From the NCBI GenBank assembly GCA_963682175.1, contig OY821775.1:33044053-33108052 (forward strand): a stretch of 64,000 nucleotides of DNA, given 5' to 3'. Below the pieces are notes generated by a model that saw only the letters and a list, made by a program, of their open reading frames with translations, had not been told where the DNA came from and made no database searches. Position numbers and translations under genes: made by a program. Positions within the stretch are counted from its first letter, which is position 1; every line of letters begins with the position of its first letter. Positions 12,191 through 23,765 of this stretch are shown one piece after another. The DNA is from Triglochin maritima. Its lineage: Eukaryota; Streptophyta; Magnoliopsida; Alismatales; Juncaginaceae.

Positions 12191-12690
12191 CAGGGTTCAT
12201 ATAACCATGCGTTCACAAAGCGAAACGTTATTCTTCTTCTCGTGCCATGCGGGTCAAGATCGATCAAAAGCAGACGTTGATCGCTAAGTGCATTTTCTCC
12301 AACAAAACAATGGGTATCAGGAAACCACTCAAGCCATGACTCCGAACAGAAGCCATGATCAATTCTAGTCTTGATCCTCCTGACCCCGTTGGATGAATTT
12401 GACCAATTGAACACCTCCCAGGTGGTTTGAACTTCCACGATTGTACTGATTGTTTCCATACCACTAGAATCCTTCCCAAATTTGTTACTTCACTATTTGA
12501 TGTTCACTCATCTTGCCACACAAAATTGACATATCTTGCAATTCCTCTCCTCTTAAATTTATGTTCAATCAAGCACACCAAGTCACTCCCCGATTAATTT
12601 TATCCCGAATCATGTACGGGCGTCCCGGGGCATTTCCACCTTGTATATTCCAACAAAGCAACATGATTTCCACGTGACTCCCAAGAGCCT
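12191..12690 (-). pseudogene. LINE endonuclease fragment with internal deletion
   Basis: Reading leftward from 12690: an endonuclease start (EIMLLCWNIQGGNAPGRPYM, about 12610-12670) and, after a deletion of most of the domain, its C-terminal part (SSNGVRRIKTRIDHGFCSES, about 12340-12400; RITFRFVNAW about 12200-12230). Frames change several times. This is a third LINE copy, different from those at 5336 and 8469, set between a gypsy remnant and a CT-rich tract. Confidence 0.78.
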
Positions 12691-13517
12691 TCCAAGCGAT
12701 GCATTTTTTCCTCACATACAACCATTTCTTGCCTTCCCCTCTCTCGCTGCTCTTGTTATCATCTTTTCTCCACTCTCCTTCTCTCTCCCTTCTCTCGCCC
12801 TTCTCTATCTCTTGCTCTCATTCTCCATCTCTTTTCACTCTCCCTTTCCCTCTATTTTTTTCTCTCTTTTCCCTCTTCCTTGCTTCTCTACCGCTCTCCT
12901 CCTCATCTCTCTTCTCCTTCTCCTCGTCTCCTTCTCTCCCCCACTCCTCTCCATCATTTCCCTCTTATCCCACTCTCTCTCCTCTTCGCATATTCTCTTG
13001 TATCTCCTTTTCTCATTCTCTTGTTCTCCTTCTTATCCTCTTTCTCTTCTCCTTCTCTCTCGCTCCCTCTCTCGTTATCACTCTTTTCTTCTCTCTCCCC
13101 CTCTCTCCTTATCACTCTTTTCTCCTCTCTCTCCCTTTCTTCTTCTTCTCTCTATTCTCCCTTCCCTATCTCCTCTCTCCATCTCTGTCTTTCTGCCCTT
13201 CTCTCTACTCTTCTCTCGATTCCTCTCTTTGTCTATTCTTCTTCTATCTTCCTCTTCCTTATGTCTTCTTCTTCTTCCCCCACTTACTCTCTCTCCTCTT
13301 CCATTTTCCCTTTCTCTATCTCGCTATAATCCTCTCCATCTCTCCCTGTCCTTATAAGGAGAGGAGGAAGAGAGGAGCAAGAGGGAGAGAAGGAGAAAAA
13401 GAGAGATGATAGAGGGAAGAGAACGAGGAGAGGGAAGATGGGGAGGAGGGGGAACTCCTTGTCCCTCTATCTCCTCTTGCCCTTCTTCGCTCATCTTCTC
13501 ATTCTCTCTCCCTTTTT
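12691..13517. repeat. Long polypyrimidine tract with an inverted purine block
   Basis: From about 12745 to 13340 the plus strand is almost only C and T. 13357-13450 switches to A/G and 13455-13517 returns to C/T, so the region can fold on itself. It touches the 3' end of the minus-strand LINE at 13518, so on that strand it forms a purine-rich tail. Apparent long Leu/Ser/Phe-rich reading frames here are composition artefacts. Confidence 0.8.
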
Positions 13518-14756
13518 TTTACGAAGCAAAAAGGGAGGCGTATCCTCTACTATTGATGTATGTAAAAATTTACAGCCTACAAAAATGTGTCTATTACAGC
13601 CCTCGAGTAATGCCAAGTACATAACTAGACTCTACTCTAGGCTACCATATTTTCGTGACCACCTAACATGCGTTACACCTAAGTCCAACTAAGCTCATAC
13701 AATCTCAAAGCCTCGGGGTCCTCTTCAATTTACTGAATTCTTTTGCCCATTGATCGCACTGCCTCCTTGATGGTCATGCTCACATCTCCGGGTCGACGCT
13801 TCTCATTGTCAAATATCCACTTATTTCTCTCTTGCCTACACTCATGAATGGTTGCAGCAAAAGCTAGCCGTTTGTGTTATGTTTCCCCGGATCACCATCA
13901 GCCTTTGCACCTGCACATCAAGTGTTCTTCCATCCTCGTATCCAACTCCAGAATCCACAAGATTTGTAGCCAAATTTGCGTAGTGAATCTACATTCTCAG
14001 AAGTGGTGAACCATATCCTCTTCCTTCTCTTCACATAGTGCACACTTGGGGTCATGAGTTGCACCCCCGAGCTCGCATGAAATCCTTTTTCAACAACCGC
14101 CCTCACAAAGCTCTCCAAAGTATGAGGGTGTGCTTCGGGATGTGGTATTTATGCCATACTAAATCCGACCAGCCCTCTTGCTTATGCCTAGGTACCACCC
14201 AATTTCATGCTTCCTTGATTGAAAACAGCTCACTCTTCACTCCAACCCTAATAGGGGTGTCTCGTCCTCCATGTATGTTGATTTGTAGCATTCTAGGCCA
14301 CAATACTGCCATCTCTAACAACCTCAGCTCAGGAAGAAGCCATGCACCCTCATAGATAAATACGATACCGAAGTGTCATTTGGAACTCCCATGTCATATT
14401 GAAGGCGCTCTCCCCCCGGTGATGATAGCAACGGCTGCCCACACCATGGATTGGTGAAGAACCTAATTTCTATCCCATTTCCCACTTGGTATTACATCTT
14501 ATCCTTTGCCAACTATCAGACATTGAAGATGCCCCGCCACGCCCATGCGCAAATTGATGGTGTCCTTGCTAACCATATATTGTGGTTCCATAAGTACTTC
14601 CTTCTCATGCATCGAACCCTAAGTGAGCCACCATCCGCCACAACCAGCCAAAGGAGATGCAACAGCCCAATAGCGTTCCAATCCTGAAATCTCCGAAGTC
14701 CCAATCCACCCTCTTCTTTGGTGTGAAAATATCCTTCCAAGCTACAACCACCTTCT
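13518..14756 (-). pseudogene. 5'-truncated LINE, 3' end with zf-RVT region
   Basis: On the minus strand: VVAWKDIF at the truncated 5' end (about 14750), then EEGGLGLRRFQDWNAIGLLH and RRKYLWNHNIWL, the segment between RT and the zinc-binding zf-RVT domain, then CEEKEEDMVHHF (about 14010-14045), which matches zf-RVT. The 3' untranslated end (13518-13700) matches 35217-35350. Frameshifts are frequent. It is flanked by polypyrimidine tracts on both sides, as if it inserted into such a tract. Confidence 0.83.
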
Positions 14757-15131
14757 CTCTACCTTCTCCTCTCCCCTTCTCCTTCTTCTTCTCTCTCCTT
14801 AACCACTCTCTCCTTATCCCTCCTATCCTATCCTCTACTCTTCCCTCTTCTCTCCCTTCTCTCTCTCCCTCTTCTTATCCTTCTTTATCCTCCTCTTTCC
14901 CTTCTGCTTCTCTCTCTCTCTCTCCTTATCACTCTTTTCTTCCCTCTCTCCCTCTCTTCTTCTTCTCTCTCCCTCTCCTTCTCTCCCCCAATTCTCTTTT
15001 TTACCTTTTCCCTTCTCTCCCTTCCATATCTCCTCTCTCCTCTGCCTTTCTGCCCTTATCTCTCCTCTTCTCTCGATTCGTCTCTCTTTGTCCATTCTTC
15101 TTCTATATCCATCTTCCTTATCTCTTCTCTC
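14757..15131. repeat. Polypyrimidine tract on the 5' side of a LINE
   Basis: About 375 bp almost entirely of C and T on the plus strand, between the truncated LINE 5' end and the first recognisable copia gag codons. The boundaries are sharp on both sides. No gene is present. Confidence 0.8.
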
Positions 15132-15680
15132 ATGAAGATGGTTATGGACAGTGCATGAAAGGAGCACTACAAGACCACCATAGCACTCACAAGGTGCCAC
15201 ATGACAGACGGAACATCTGTGTCCATGCATTTTCTCAAGCTTCAAGGATATCTTGTGAAGTTAGAAAAACTCTCTTCCCCAATGCCGAATGCCATTGCGG
15301 AAGATTTGATTCTTGGCTCTCTAGGCCCATCCGACAAGGATTTCATCATGCATTACCATGTGCGTGAGAAAGGAGTGAGCCTTGAAGACCAACATAATGC
15401 TCTCAAAATGGCTGAAGTTGATATGGGAAAAGGTGGAGACAAGAATGTCCTAGCCATCCATGGTGGAAGTAGAAAGATCGCCAAGAGTAAAGAAAAAGGC
15501 AAATTCACCAAAAAGGTGTCAATCATTGGCAAGGGAGTACGAGGTGCTCATACAAGTGCCTCAAGAGAAATTCTTCAAAATCTCCAACTCCTAACACGGA
15601 GTGCTTTCACTGCTGTGAAAAAGGACACATCCGGCCTAATTAGCCCAAGTACAAGGAAGACCTTAACAATGGAGTGATTG
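15132..15680 (+). pseudogene. Ty1/copia gag fragment with broken zinc knuckle
   Basis: The frame running to 15677 gives HFLKLQGYLVKLEKLSSPMP and DLILGSLGPSDKDFIMHYHV, typical of copia gag of the UBN2 type, which would form the capsid-like particle. A zinc knuckle CFHCCEKGHIRPN (15602-15640) has CX2CX4H, but a TAG at 15641-15643 stands where the last Cys should be; that knuckle lies in a different frame from the upstream gag. The N-terminal part is missing: sequence left of 15132 is CT-rich. First part of a copia element running to 20814. Confidence 0.8.
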
Positions 15681-16107
15681 AGAGTAAGCACCCCAAAAAG
15701 GGCAAAGGTATATTTGTTAATGAAATAAATTTAGCCACCTCTGTCCATGATGGGGTACTTGATAGCGGATCTTGTGCTCACATAGTTTCCAATGTGCAGC
15801 AACTAAAGGATAGGAAGGACATCACAAGAGGATAGATGATTCTGAAGGTTGGAAATGATGCAAGATGATTCTGAAGGTTGGAAATGATGCAAGCGTCGCT
15901 GCGATTGCACAAGGCTTCGTGGATCTTTATTTATCTAGTGGTTTAATTTTAAGTTTAAAGAACGTCAATTATGTACCTCCGATTAGCAAGAATATTATAT
16001 CCATATCGTGTTTAGATATGGATGACTTTAAAATAAATATTTCAAATTCTTGCATGTCTTTATCGAAGAATGGAAATTTCTATGCAAATGCTTTCATAAT
16101 AAATTGA
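15681..16107 (+). pseudogene. Ty1/copia protease region, degenerate
   Basis: GVLDSGSCAHIVSNV (about 15750-15795) carries the DSG active-site triad of copia aspartic proteases, which would cut the polyprotein. The flap and C-terminal part follow (LILSLKNVNYVPPISKNIIS, about 15940-16000). A stop at about 15834 and an imperfect direct duplication of about 27 bp (two copies of AGATGATTCTGAAGGTTGG between 15835 and 15890) break the frame. The domain is recognisable but inactive. Confidence 0.82.
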
Positions 16108-16189
16108 CTCTATTTTCTTGATTTTAATAATAGACAAATCTTAAACATTAATAACAAAAGACTTAAGACAACTCATGTGTATGATACAA

Positions 16190-17060
16190 TCTTATGACAC
16201 TATCGCCTTGGTCACATCAATGAAAAATGCATCAAGAAATTGCAGGAAGCTAACCTTCTAGGTCCTATTGATTTTCAATCATTAGAGACATGAGAACCTT
16301 GCCTTGGGCAAAATGACCAGGAGGCCTTCCAAGAAAAAAGGTCCGAGAGATAGTGACTTGCTGGATTTGATACATTGTGATGTATGTGGTTCAATGGTTA
16401 CAAGTGCAAAAGATGGTTATAGGTAAATCATTACGCTCACGGATGACTATAGCCGTTATGGTTATATTTTTCTAATAAGAAATAAAAGTGAATCCTTTGA
16501 CAAGTTCAAGGAATTCAAGAATAAAGTAGAGAACCAACTCAATAAGAAGGCTAAATCTCTACGAACTGATCGTGGAGGTGAGTAATTAGTGCGGAATTCG
16601 ACTCATTCCTAAGGAGTGTGGTATTATACCACGACTCACTCCACCAGGTACACCTGCATGGAATGGTGTGTCTGAAAGGAGAAATAGGACATTGCTCGAC
16701 ATGGTTCGATCAATGATGAGTCAAGCTGAATTGTCACTTTATTTTTTGAGTTATGGACTACAAGTTGTGGCTTACACACTGAATAATGTCCATCCAAATC
16801 CCTAGAGAAAATACAATATGAGCTTTGGAGTGGTAAAATACCCAAGCTCAAAATTCTCAAGATTTAGGGTTGTGAGGCCTATGTCAAATATTTGATGTCG
16901 ACCAAACTTCAACCAAAAGCAGATACATACTTCTTTATAGGTCATCCTCGTGAGACAAGAGGATACTAGTTTTGGCATAAAACATCCAATAGAGTTGTTG
17001 TCGAAAGGGATATTGTATTCTTTGAGAATGATTTTTTTGAAATAATAAGAAGTGGGAGTA
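16190..17060 (+). pseudogene. Ty1/copia integrase, degenerate
   Basis: Broken frames give HYRLGHINEKCIKKLQEANL (zinc-binding start, about 16198-16258), ITLTDDYSRYGYIFLI (about 16430-16480, first Asp), KSLRTDRGGE (about 16551-16580, second Asp) and GTPAWNGVSERRNRTLLDMV (about 16648-16705, with the Glu in GVSERRNRT). So the DDE residues are still visible although stops and frameshifts lie between them. Then comes the pol linker (YFFIGHPRETRGY about 16930). No function is possible without repair. Confidence 0.83.
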
Positions 17061-18945
17061 GAGTTGTGCTTTAGGAAACTGAAGATACTTTACAATATCA
17101 TTATATGACTGATAACATTCAAAATCATGAAGGCCCAACTAAGGTTCCTTTTGTTAGTGGGAGTATGAGAGAGGAACCCTCGCAGCAATTGTTAGTGAAA
17201 CTCAATCATCCCCACCTAGTGTTCTTTCAAGAACTTAACATGAACAAATTCCCCTAGAAATTGTGGAAGTAGTTTAGGTTGTACATGAGAAACCAATAGA
17301 ACTTAGAATGTCAACGAGGGAGAGAAAGAAGTCTGATATGTATTTGGGACTTCACGAAATCACGGTACTCGATACCAATGATCCATTGACCATCCAAGAA
17401 GCAATGGAAAGGAAAGGCTCCAAACTATGGTTTATAGCCATGGAATCTGAAATATAATCCATGTATGACAATCAAGTCTGAGACTTGGTTGACCTTCCTC
17501 AAGGAAAGAAAATCATTCAAAGTAAATGGGTTTTTAAGAGGAAGATGGACATGAATTGGAACTTGACAACTAAGAAAGCAAGGCTTGTAGCAAGGAATTG
17601 ATTATGATGAAACTTTTTTACTAGTTGCCATGTTCTAGTCTATTCAGATCATGCTTGCTATTTCCGATTTTATGATTATGAAATATGGAAAATGGATGTC
17701 AAAATAGTATTCCTTAATGGGAACTTGGAGGAGGATGTGTACATGGTACAACCTCATGGTTTTGAAGATCCAAGGAATAGCGAAAAAGTATACAAGCATA
17801 AATGATCCATTTATTGATTGAAGCAATGATAGAGGAGTTGGAACAAACGCTTTGACAAAGAAGTCAAAAAGATTGGCTTCGTTTAAAGCAATGAAGAACC
17901 TTGTATATACAAGAAGGTCAGTAGGAGTGACGTAGTGTTTCTGATCTTATATGTCGTTGACATACTCCTCATGGGAAATGATATCCCTTTGCTAGAGAAA
18001 ACGAGAAGTTCATTAAAATCTACATTTTCGATGAAAGACATGGGTGAGGCTCAATACATCTTGGGAATCAAGATAAATAGAGATAGACCCCATAGACTGA
18101 TTTGCCTAAGTCAACGTACATACATTGACAAGGTCTTGGAGAGGTTCAGTGTAAACAATTCAAAAAAGGCCAATGTGCCAATGAGTATGGGTGTGCAACT
18201 CAAGAAGTCTCAACGTGTCGTATCACGTATGGACTTTGAGTACAAGAAATACATTCCTTATGCTTCACTAATAGAATTGATCATGTACGCAATGACTTGC
18301 ACAAGACTCGATGTCTCATATGCTTTAAGCGTGACAAGTCGTGACCAATCCAATGCAGGTCCCGATAATTGGACTGCCGTCAAGAATATTCTAAGGTACC
18401 TCTACCAGACCAAAGATAAGCTTCTTATTTATGGAGGACAAAGGGAACTAGTAGCCGAGGGCTACTCGGATGCTAGTTTCATGAGTGATCCAGACGATAC
18501 GATGTCTCAATCCGGATATGTCTTTACTCTTAATAGTGGAGCCGTGAGTGGGCGTAGGTGGAAGCAGACCACTATGACTGACTCAACCATTGCTTCAGAA
18601 GTGATGGTTGTCACTGAAGCGAGCAAGGAAGGAGTGTGGATCAAGAAGTTCCATAAAAAGGATGGAGTAGTCCCTTCGAGCGAAGGACCGATAGAGCTAT
18701 TTTGCGACAATAGTGCGCCTATTTTGCAAATCAAGGATCCTAAATCACATCACACAGTGAAGTACATGGATCGCAAGTACTTTGTCACCCGTGATTTCAT
18801 CGAGGAACACAAAATAAATTTATTATGGGTGGACACAAACAGTAACACAACTGATCCATTCACCAAACCCTTATCCCAACCCAAAGGAGAAATGCATTTC
18901 GAGTCCATGGGTTTGAAGAACCATGTAGAGTGGCTTGATGAGTGA
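17061..18945 (+). pseudogene. Ty1/copia reverse transcriptase and RNase H
   Basis: Up to 17930 the RT is in fragments (DLVDLPQGKKIIQSKWVFKR about 17485; WKMDVKIVFLNGNLEEDVYM about 17690). From about 17940 to 18945 one open frame of over 330 codons covers the RT palm to the RNase H end. The catalytic YVDD reads YVVD (17948-17959), so the enzyme could not polymerise. RNase H keeps its acidic residues (GYSDASF, SEVMV, LFCDN) and ends KNHVEWLDE. The long open frame next to an inactive RT motif suggests fairly recent decay. Confidence 0.88.
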
Positions 18946-19012
18946 TTTGAAAGGATTACCCTAGTTATTATAGTTTTATACATTGAGAAGGCATGTGATA
19001 GAAAACTTTGAT

Positions 19013-19026
19013 AACAAGTGGGAGAT
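19013..19026 (+). other. Copia polypurine tract
   Basis: AACAAGTGGGAGAT lies directly before the LTR start TGAAAGG. It fits the plus-strand primer site of copia elements; the minus-strand copy at 4959-4972 has a near-identical sequence. Confidence 0.7.
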
Positions 19027-20814
19027 TGAAAGGAATGTGTTCTAAAAGTTTTACTTTTAAATGTCTTTTATTATGAATTGAATGTATTGAACATTTTGTT
19101 CCTTGATTAATGTATTTGCCTCTTGGAAATGTTAAGGAAGAGACTCTTAGTCCTTAACCGTAGATCTCTAAAAGATATTGGTTCACAATCATGGTAATTA
19201 ACATGGAACATTGATTAGTGGGTTAACATTATCATGTTGATTGAAAGAAATATTGTAGCTCTACAAATATTTAACAGCATGAGTATATGAAATAGAAAAT
19301 GTTTCTTTCATATATTGATTTGACCTAACAAATAAAACATTATGGAATTGTGTTTGTCTCATTAATGTTTTATTGTATATTTGAATCCTATGATATGAGA
19401 GCTATATATTTTCACATAAGGGGTGTATAATTTGATATTAACAAAAGCTATCAATGCGTATAGTGATATAGGTATTAGTTGTTATACATAACATGTGGGG
19501 TAAAATGTGATATGTCAAAAGATTATCATTGCCCCTCTTGACTTGAGTGATGATATTAGTAGGCCGATTGATAAAGCAAAATTATAATGTGCACAATGTA
19601 ACTTGTGTATACTTACATATTTATAATTTGCTTGAGAGATCAAGAAATGAATATATAATACAAAGATGACACATTTAAACTTTGTTTAATATTCTCAATA
19701 TCATGAGGTAAGGGATAGACACAAGTGATATTACATATCACTAAATGGATCGTGTTTAGTTCGAGTGAGCAAAACATATTTGTTATTTGGGTAACTATAA
19801 TGTGTAGGTAGATACCACTTATAGTTTATGATATAAAATATTTTATATGATTTCTAACATAACATAGATCCTCCTATTGATTACACCACAGAACTTGGGA
19901 ACAAGGAATTTGATTTTACATTTTATAAGATGTATTGAAATACATGTGATAAATTATTAAAATAAAATGTGTCGTGATTACGACATGGTTAAAATAATTA
20001 ATACATTTATATGAGATGTAAATATATTATAGGGTATATTGTTTAACATTATATATGATAATATATTGCATAGTATAATGTGGTTCGTAACATTATAAAA
20101 TATAAATTTGCTAAAACTCCAAAGATAAAATTTCGTTGGATATTGATTCAAATTTAATGAAGGCATAAATTGCTCAAACCGGTCGACTGTTTGAGAAACT
20201 TTGTTCGACCGAAATCAGGATTTTTTCCTGGTTGAGAAACGGTCGACCGTTTGGCAAATGTGGTTTGACCGAACTCAGGGATATTCCTGATTGGGAAACG
20301 ATCAACGGTTTTTGTGAGACCGTTTGGAAGTTTCGCTCGACCAAAACTAGGGACTTTTGCTTGTGGTGAATCGGTCGACCAGTTGGACGTGTAGTCCAAC
20401 CAAAATTGATGATTTATAACCAATCGGTGGAACGGTTGACTATTTCGGTCGACCGTTTGCGTAGGGTTTTGTTCGAATTAATAAGAGAATTTATTTGACC
20501 ATTGGTTGGATTTGTTCCAATTTTGTTAGAGGAGGTTAAGGGATGATTATGTGTCGAAATATGATTGGTCTAGAGTAGCTAACAACAAGGGATCATATGT
20601 AAGTAGGTTACACAAGATGTGCGATGGAGGAAGCCCTATAAAAAGGTCTCTCCTCTCCTCCTTGTTTACATGAATGCAAAAAAAATCCTCTCCATATTTC
20701 TCGACCAAATCCATCAAAAATTCTCTTGTTAGTTGAGTGTTTGAGAGATTAAATTCTCCGGAGCATTAAAGCGGTAATTAGCTAGATTCTAGCCTTGATT
20801 TAGAGATTGATTGG
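19027..20814 (+). repeat. Copia 3' LTR, cut by an Athila insertion
   Basis: It starts TGAAAGGAATGTG after the polypurine tract and matches the LTRs at 2999-4958 (minus) and 47866. TATAAAAA lies at about 20638. 20170-20460 holds GGTCGACC-type repeats. It ends at 20814, where the minus-strand Athila LTR begins with TGATTGAT. The base run before that point is ATTGG, the presumed target duplication, but its partner is not found on the right, so the rest of this LTR is lost. Confidence 0.82.
20170..20460. repeat. GGTCGACC-type palindrome cluster in a copia LTR
   Basis: Copies such as CCGGTCGACTG, ACGGTCGACCG, TCGGTCGACC and TTCGGTCGACCG appear about every 30-60 bp, interleaved with TTTGACCGAA and TTGTTCGACCGAA forms. 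Same arrangement as in the gypsy LTRs of this window. Confidence 0.72.
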
Positions 20815-22229
20815 TGATTGATATGTTTTAATTTAAACTGCAAGTGCAAGGCCACGTTAAAGTGGTGGCAAATACGGGTCGTCCACAGGGTGGTGTGTCG
20901 ACGTTTGGTTTGTGCAAAGGCGAGTGGGAAAGAAAGGGAAGAAAGATGGATTACACTACACTACACTAATCTAAACTAATAAACTAGCAAAGCTGAAATG
21001 AAATCACCAAACAAACTAAGCTAAACAACTAATGAGGAAGATAAAAACTCAGGAATGAAAACCCCAAAGGGGTGGAGTGTGTGTGTGCACATGAAATAAG
21101 TGTGGTGGTGAATGCATGCAAGAAGCTCAAGTTAGTTAGTTTTTGTTAATGCATGAGAGGTACCTAGTGGCAAAACCTATCATTTACAATACTAACTTAG
21201 GTGATTAATATGAGCAATGCAAGGTTGTTATTAAGAACATACAAGCATGGGAAGTACCTAACTATGGCAGAAACCATCAAGTAATGTTCTTATTAATTCA
21301 AGCAAGCATAATAATATTTCTCACAAACAATTATATGTAGCATTCATACCATCTACATAACATGTACACACATCTACTCCACCCCCGAAATGGGATGGAA
21401 CTACTGACACATATTTAAACTAACTACTTTAACAAAATGAAGCATTATACTGAAATGAAACTACACTAATCAAGCAAGAAATAATAAAGAAGCATAAAAC
21501 AAAACAAGCATCAAAGCAAGGATATTAAAGGAATTAACTAAGCAAGAAATAACATGCTAATGAAAACATTTATTGTTAACTCACTCAATTACAAGCAGCC
21601 CTTCCTCCACCAGATTTTTGCTTCGAGGCTTCACTCTTAGTAGGGAAGATGGCCACAAAGAGAGAGATGGGATACATGAGAGGAGGGAGAGTTCTATTTA
21701 TAGCCATAGAAAAAGGTAATCCGGGACAATCCCCCGATGTGGGACTAAACAAATACCAAAAATAGACTAAACAAACACTAATACATACGCTCTAGAAATT
21801 TCAGCAGATCCGGAAAGATCCGAACCGCCAATTAGCGGTTCCAGACCACCAATTGGCGGTCTACAGGATCCGGATCACGCTCATTTTTGTTTTGGGCATG
21901 TCTTGATGTATTTGTTGGTCTTGGATGCATCTACTTTGCTTGTTGGAGCTCGACCCGAATAGAATTGCCAAAATACTCCCCATGATGGTGTGAAGTTTTC
22001 TGTTTTGCTCTTTGGTCCTTCGGTCTTACATTTAGGTCCTTCTCCCTTCCATCTTAGTCCCCCGGTCTCACAATTAAGTCTTTTTCCCCTGCTTTTGGGT
22101 CGTTTGATGAATCTTCTCTTCAAACCTCTTTATTTCTGAAATTCAAACATAAAACTCGTCACGTAGCATTGCTTAGGTGTAAGATAATGGTTATAGGATA
22201 CAAATATAAGCATGAAATGATGTCAATCA
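20815..22229 (-). repeat. Athila-like 3' LTR (minus strand)
   Basis: On the minus strand it runs from TGATTGACATCATTTCATG at 22229 to CATATCAATCA at 20815 (1415 bp). It is followed on the internal side by the AGGTGTGGGGG polypurine tract. It carries the palindrome pair (21823-21840 and 21844-21861), the GTCCCACATCG element and a TATAAATA box. It inserted into the copia LTR to the left. Confidence 0.88.
21695..21745 (-). promoter_or_regulatory. snRNA-type upstream element plus TATA in the LTR promoter
   Basis: On the minus strand GTCCCACATCG (21735-21745) is followed after exactly 32 bp by TATAAATA (21695-21702). GTCCCACATCG fits the RTCCCACATCG upstream sequence element of plant snRNA genes. 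Confidence 0.72.
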
Positions 22230-23765
22230 AATACCCCCACACCTAAGTTTTTGCAAGTCCCAAGCAAAACAAAGAAAGAGAAAAACAAACGAGAATCAAG
22301 AAATCCTAACTCACTTTCGTAGGAATCACGGTTGCACATAGCACGTGCAACAAACCGTTAAACCTCCTTGTCGCCAAGGAGGAGGAGTGTTGTCTCCTGA
22401 GGGTTTTCAGCGGATATACCCACAAAATCCGAACAAGATGCATTATTGAATTCTAGATACTCGACTCGTTGGACAAATTTTGTCGATCATTGGACGTGGT
22501 AATCCTACGGGCCGACTCTATATAGGTAATTAGTCCACACACCTAGCCTAATGAATCATTCGTGCAAGCTAAATAGGGAATTAAGTGAAAGACATGGACA
22601 ACCTCAACCTCCTTAAGTGATACAAACTGTAAAGTCCATTAAGGTTCTTATTTGCATTTTTTTTTCTTTTTTTTTCTTTTCTCTCTTTTTTTTCTTTTCT
22701 TTTTATTAGTTTGAGCTTCATTCTCCCAGGGTCATGTTTCGTGCATCATTGCCAATGAGGACTTACACTATTACGTACACCTTTCCCCAAATCTCCACAT
22801 AGGGCAATCCCTACCACCCGTGTAACGCGAGTTCGGTCGGCGCATCCCAAGTCAGATGACTAAAAAGCACCAGGCACAAAGTCCCCACAGACCTACTTTC
22901 CCAAGTGATACGAGTCGTGCGAGAAGAGAGAACACCTACTCACTTATTTCTTATCTACACATGAACCAAAACCACTACACTTAATGTCTCACAACATGAT
23001 TTAAATGGTCCTTGAGTACAACAAACTTCCTTAAGTTAACAGACACGAATTATTGACTCACTAGGTTCAGGGTGGACTTCTTTAAATGTTTGAGCACTGA
23101 AACCCTATGATTACTCACCCCGGAGGGAAAATTGGGGTGCATCCTAACGAGTCGATAAGTCCTAAAGCCACTGTGCTAGATATCGTAATGCATCAAGTTC
23201 AAGACAATTTTGGGAGCTTTCTGTTTATTTTGCCTCTCAACGGTTTTGCATTTGCTAAACACACGCAAAACCCACAAAACTTTTTTTTCGCAAACACATG
23301 AAGATTTTGAATGAAATGTGAAAATTTTAAGGCACTAGGCAAGCAAAAGAAGACAAGTCACCCAAAGATCATGGCAAGCAGATATATCGATATTAAACGC
23401 AGCACACTAACATGACCCTAACAATGCACACAAAAGAAAACAAAAATCAAAGGAAAAGACTCAAGTATGTACACACATAAAACACCCCCCACACCTACTT
23501 GATGCATTGTCCGCAATGAATGTCCGCAAGAATAGATCTCACCAACATGAAGTACACAAGGATGTTTATGGCTATGTTGATGGACACAACCCAAATTCTC
23601 TAAAAACCTATGAGATGCTAAGGAAGGGATACAAATACGTGAAATAATTGGGGCCCAAATACTCACGGGTTGGGGCCCACAATAATCGATGCTCACTGAA
23701 GGAGTCTTCTCTCTTTTTCTTTTTCTTTTTTTCTTTTTTTTATACAAACATGAAAACTCAACCAC
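22230..23765 (-). other. Athila 3' non-coding internal region
   Basis: About 1.5 kb between the integrase stop and the 3' LTR with no credible reading frame. It holds the polypurine tract (22230-22245), a stem-loop block (22330-22382), a T-rich run (22655-22710, A-rich on the element strand), a conserved block around 22735-22850 also found at 32590-32720, 41500-41620 and 63060-63190, and a second A-rich run near 23705-23745. The same order recurs in the non-autonomous copies. No env-like ORF is visible. Confidence 0.75.
22363..22382 (-). other. GNRA-capped stem-loop in the Athila 3' region
   Basis: On the minus strand CCTCCTTG, loop GCGA, CAAGGAGG: an 8-bp perfect stem closed by a GNRA tetraloop. 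Homologous copies at 32222-32241 and 41968-41987 have GCAA loops. Confidence 0.7.

Noticed and set aside
12641..13409. Long reading frames of over 230 codons, rich in Leu, Ser, Phe
   Set aside because: They are translations of a polypyrimidine tract; several overlapping frames are open at once and no domain or normal composition is present.
14657..15367. 236-codon frame spanning a CT tract into copia gag
   Set aside because: It crosses the junction of a LINE, a CT tract and copia sequence in a frame unrelated to gag.
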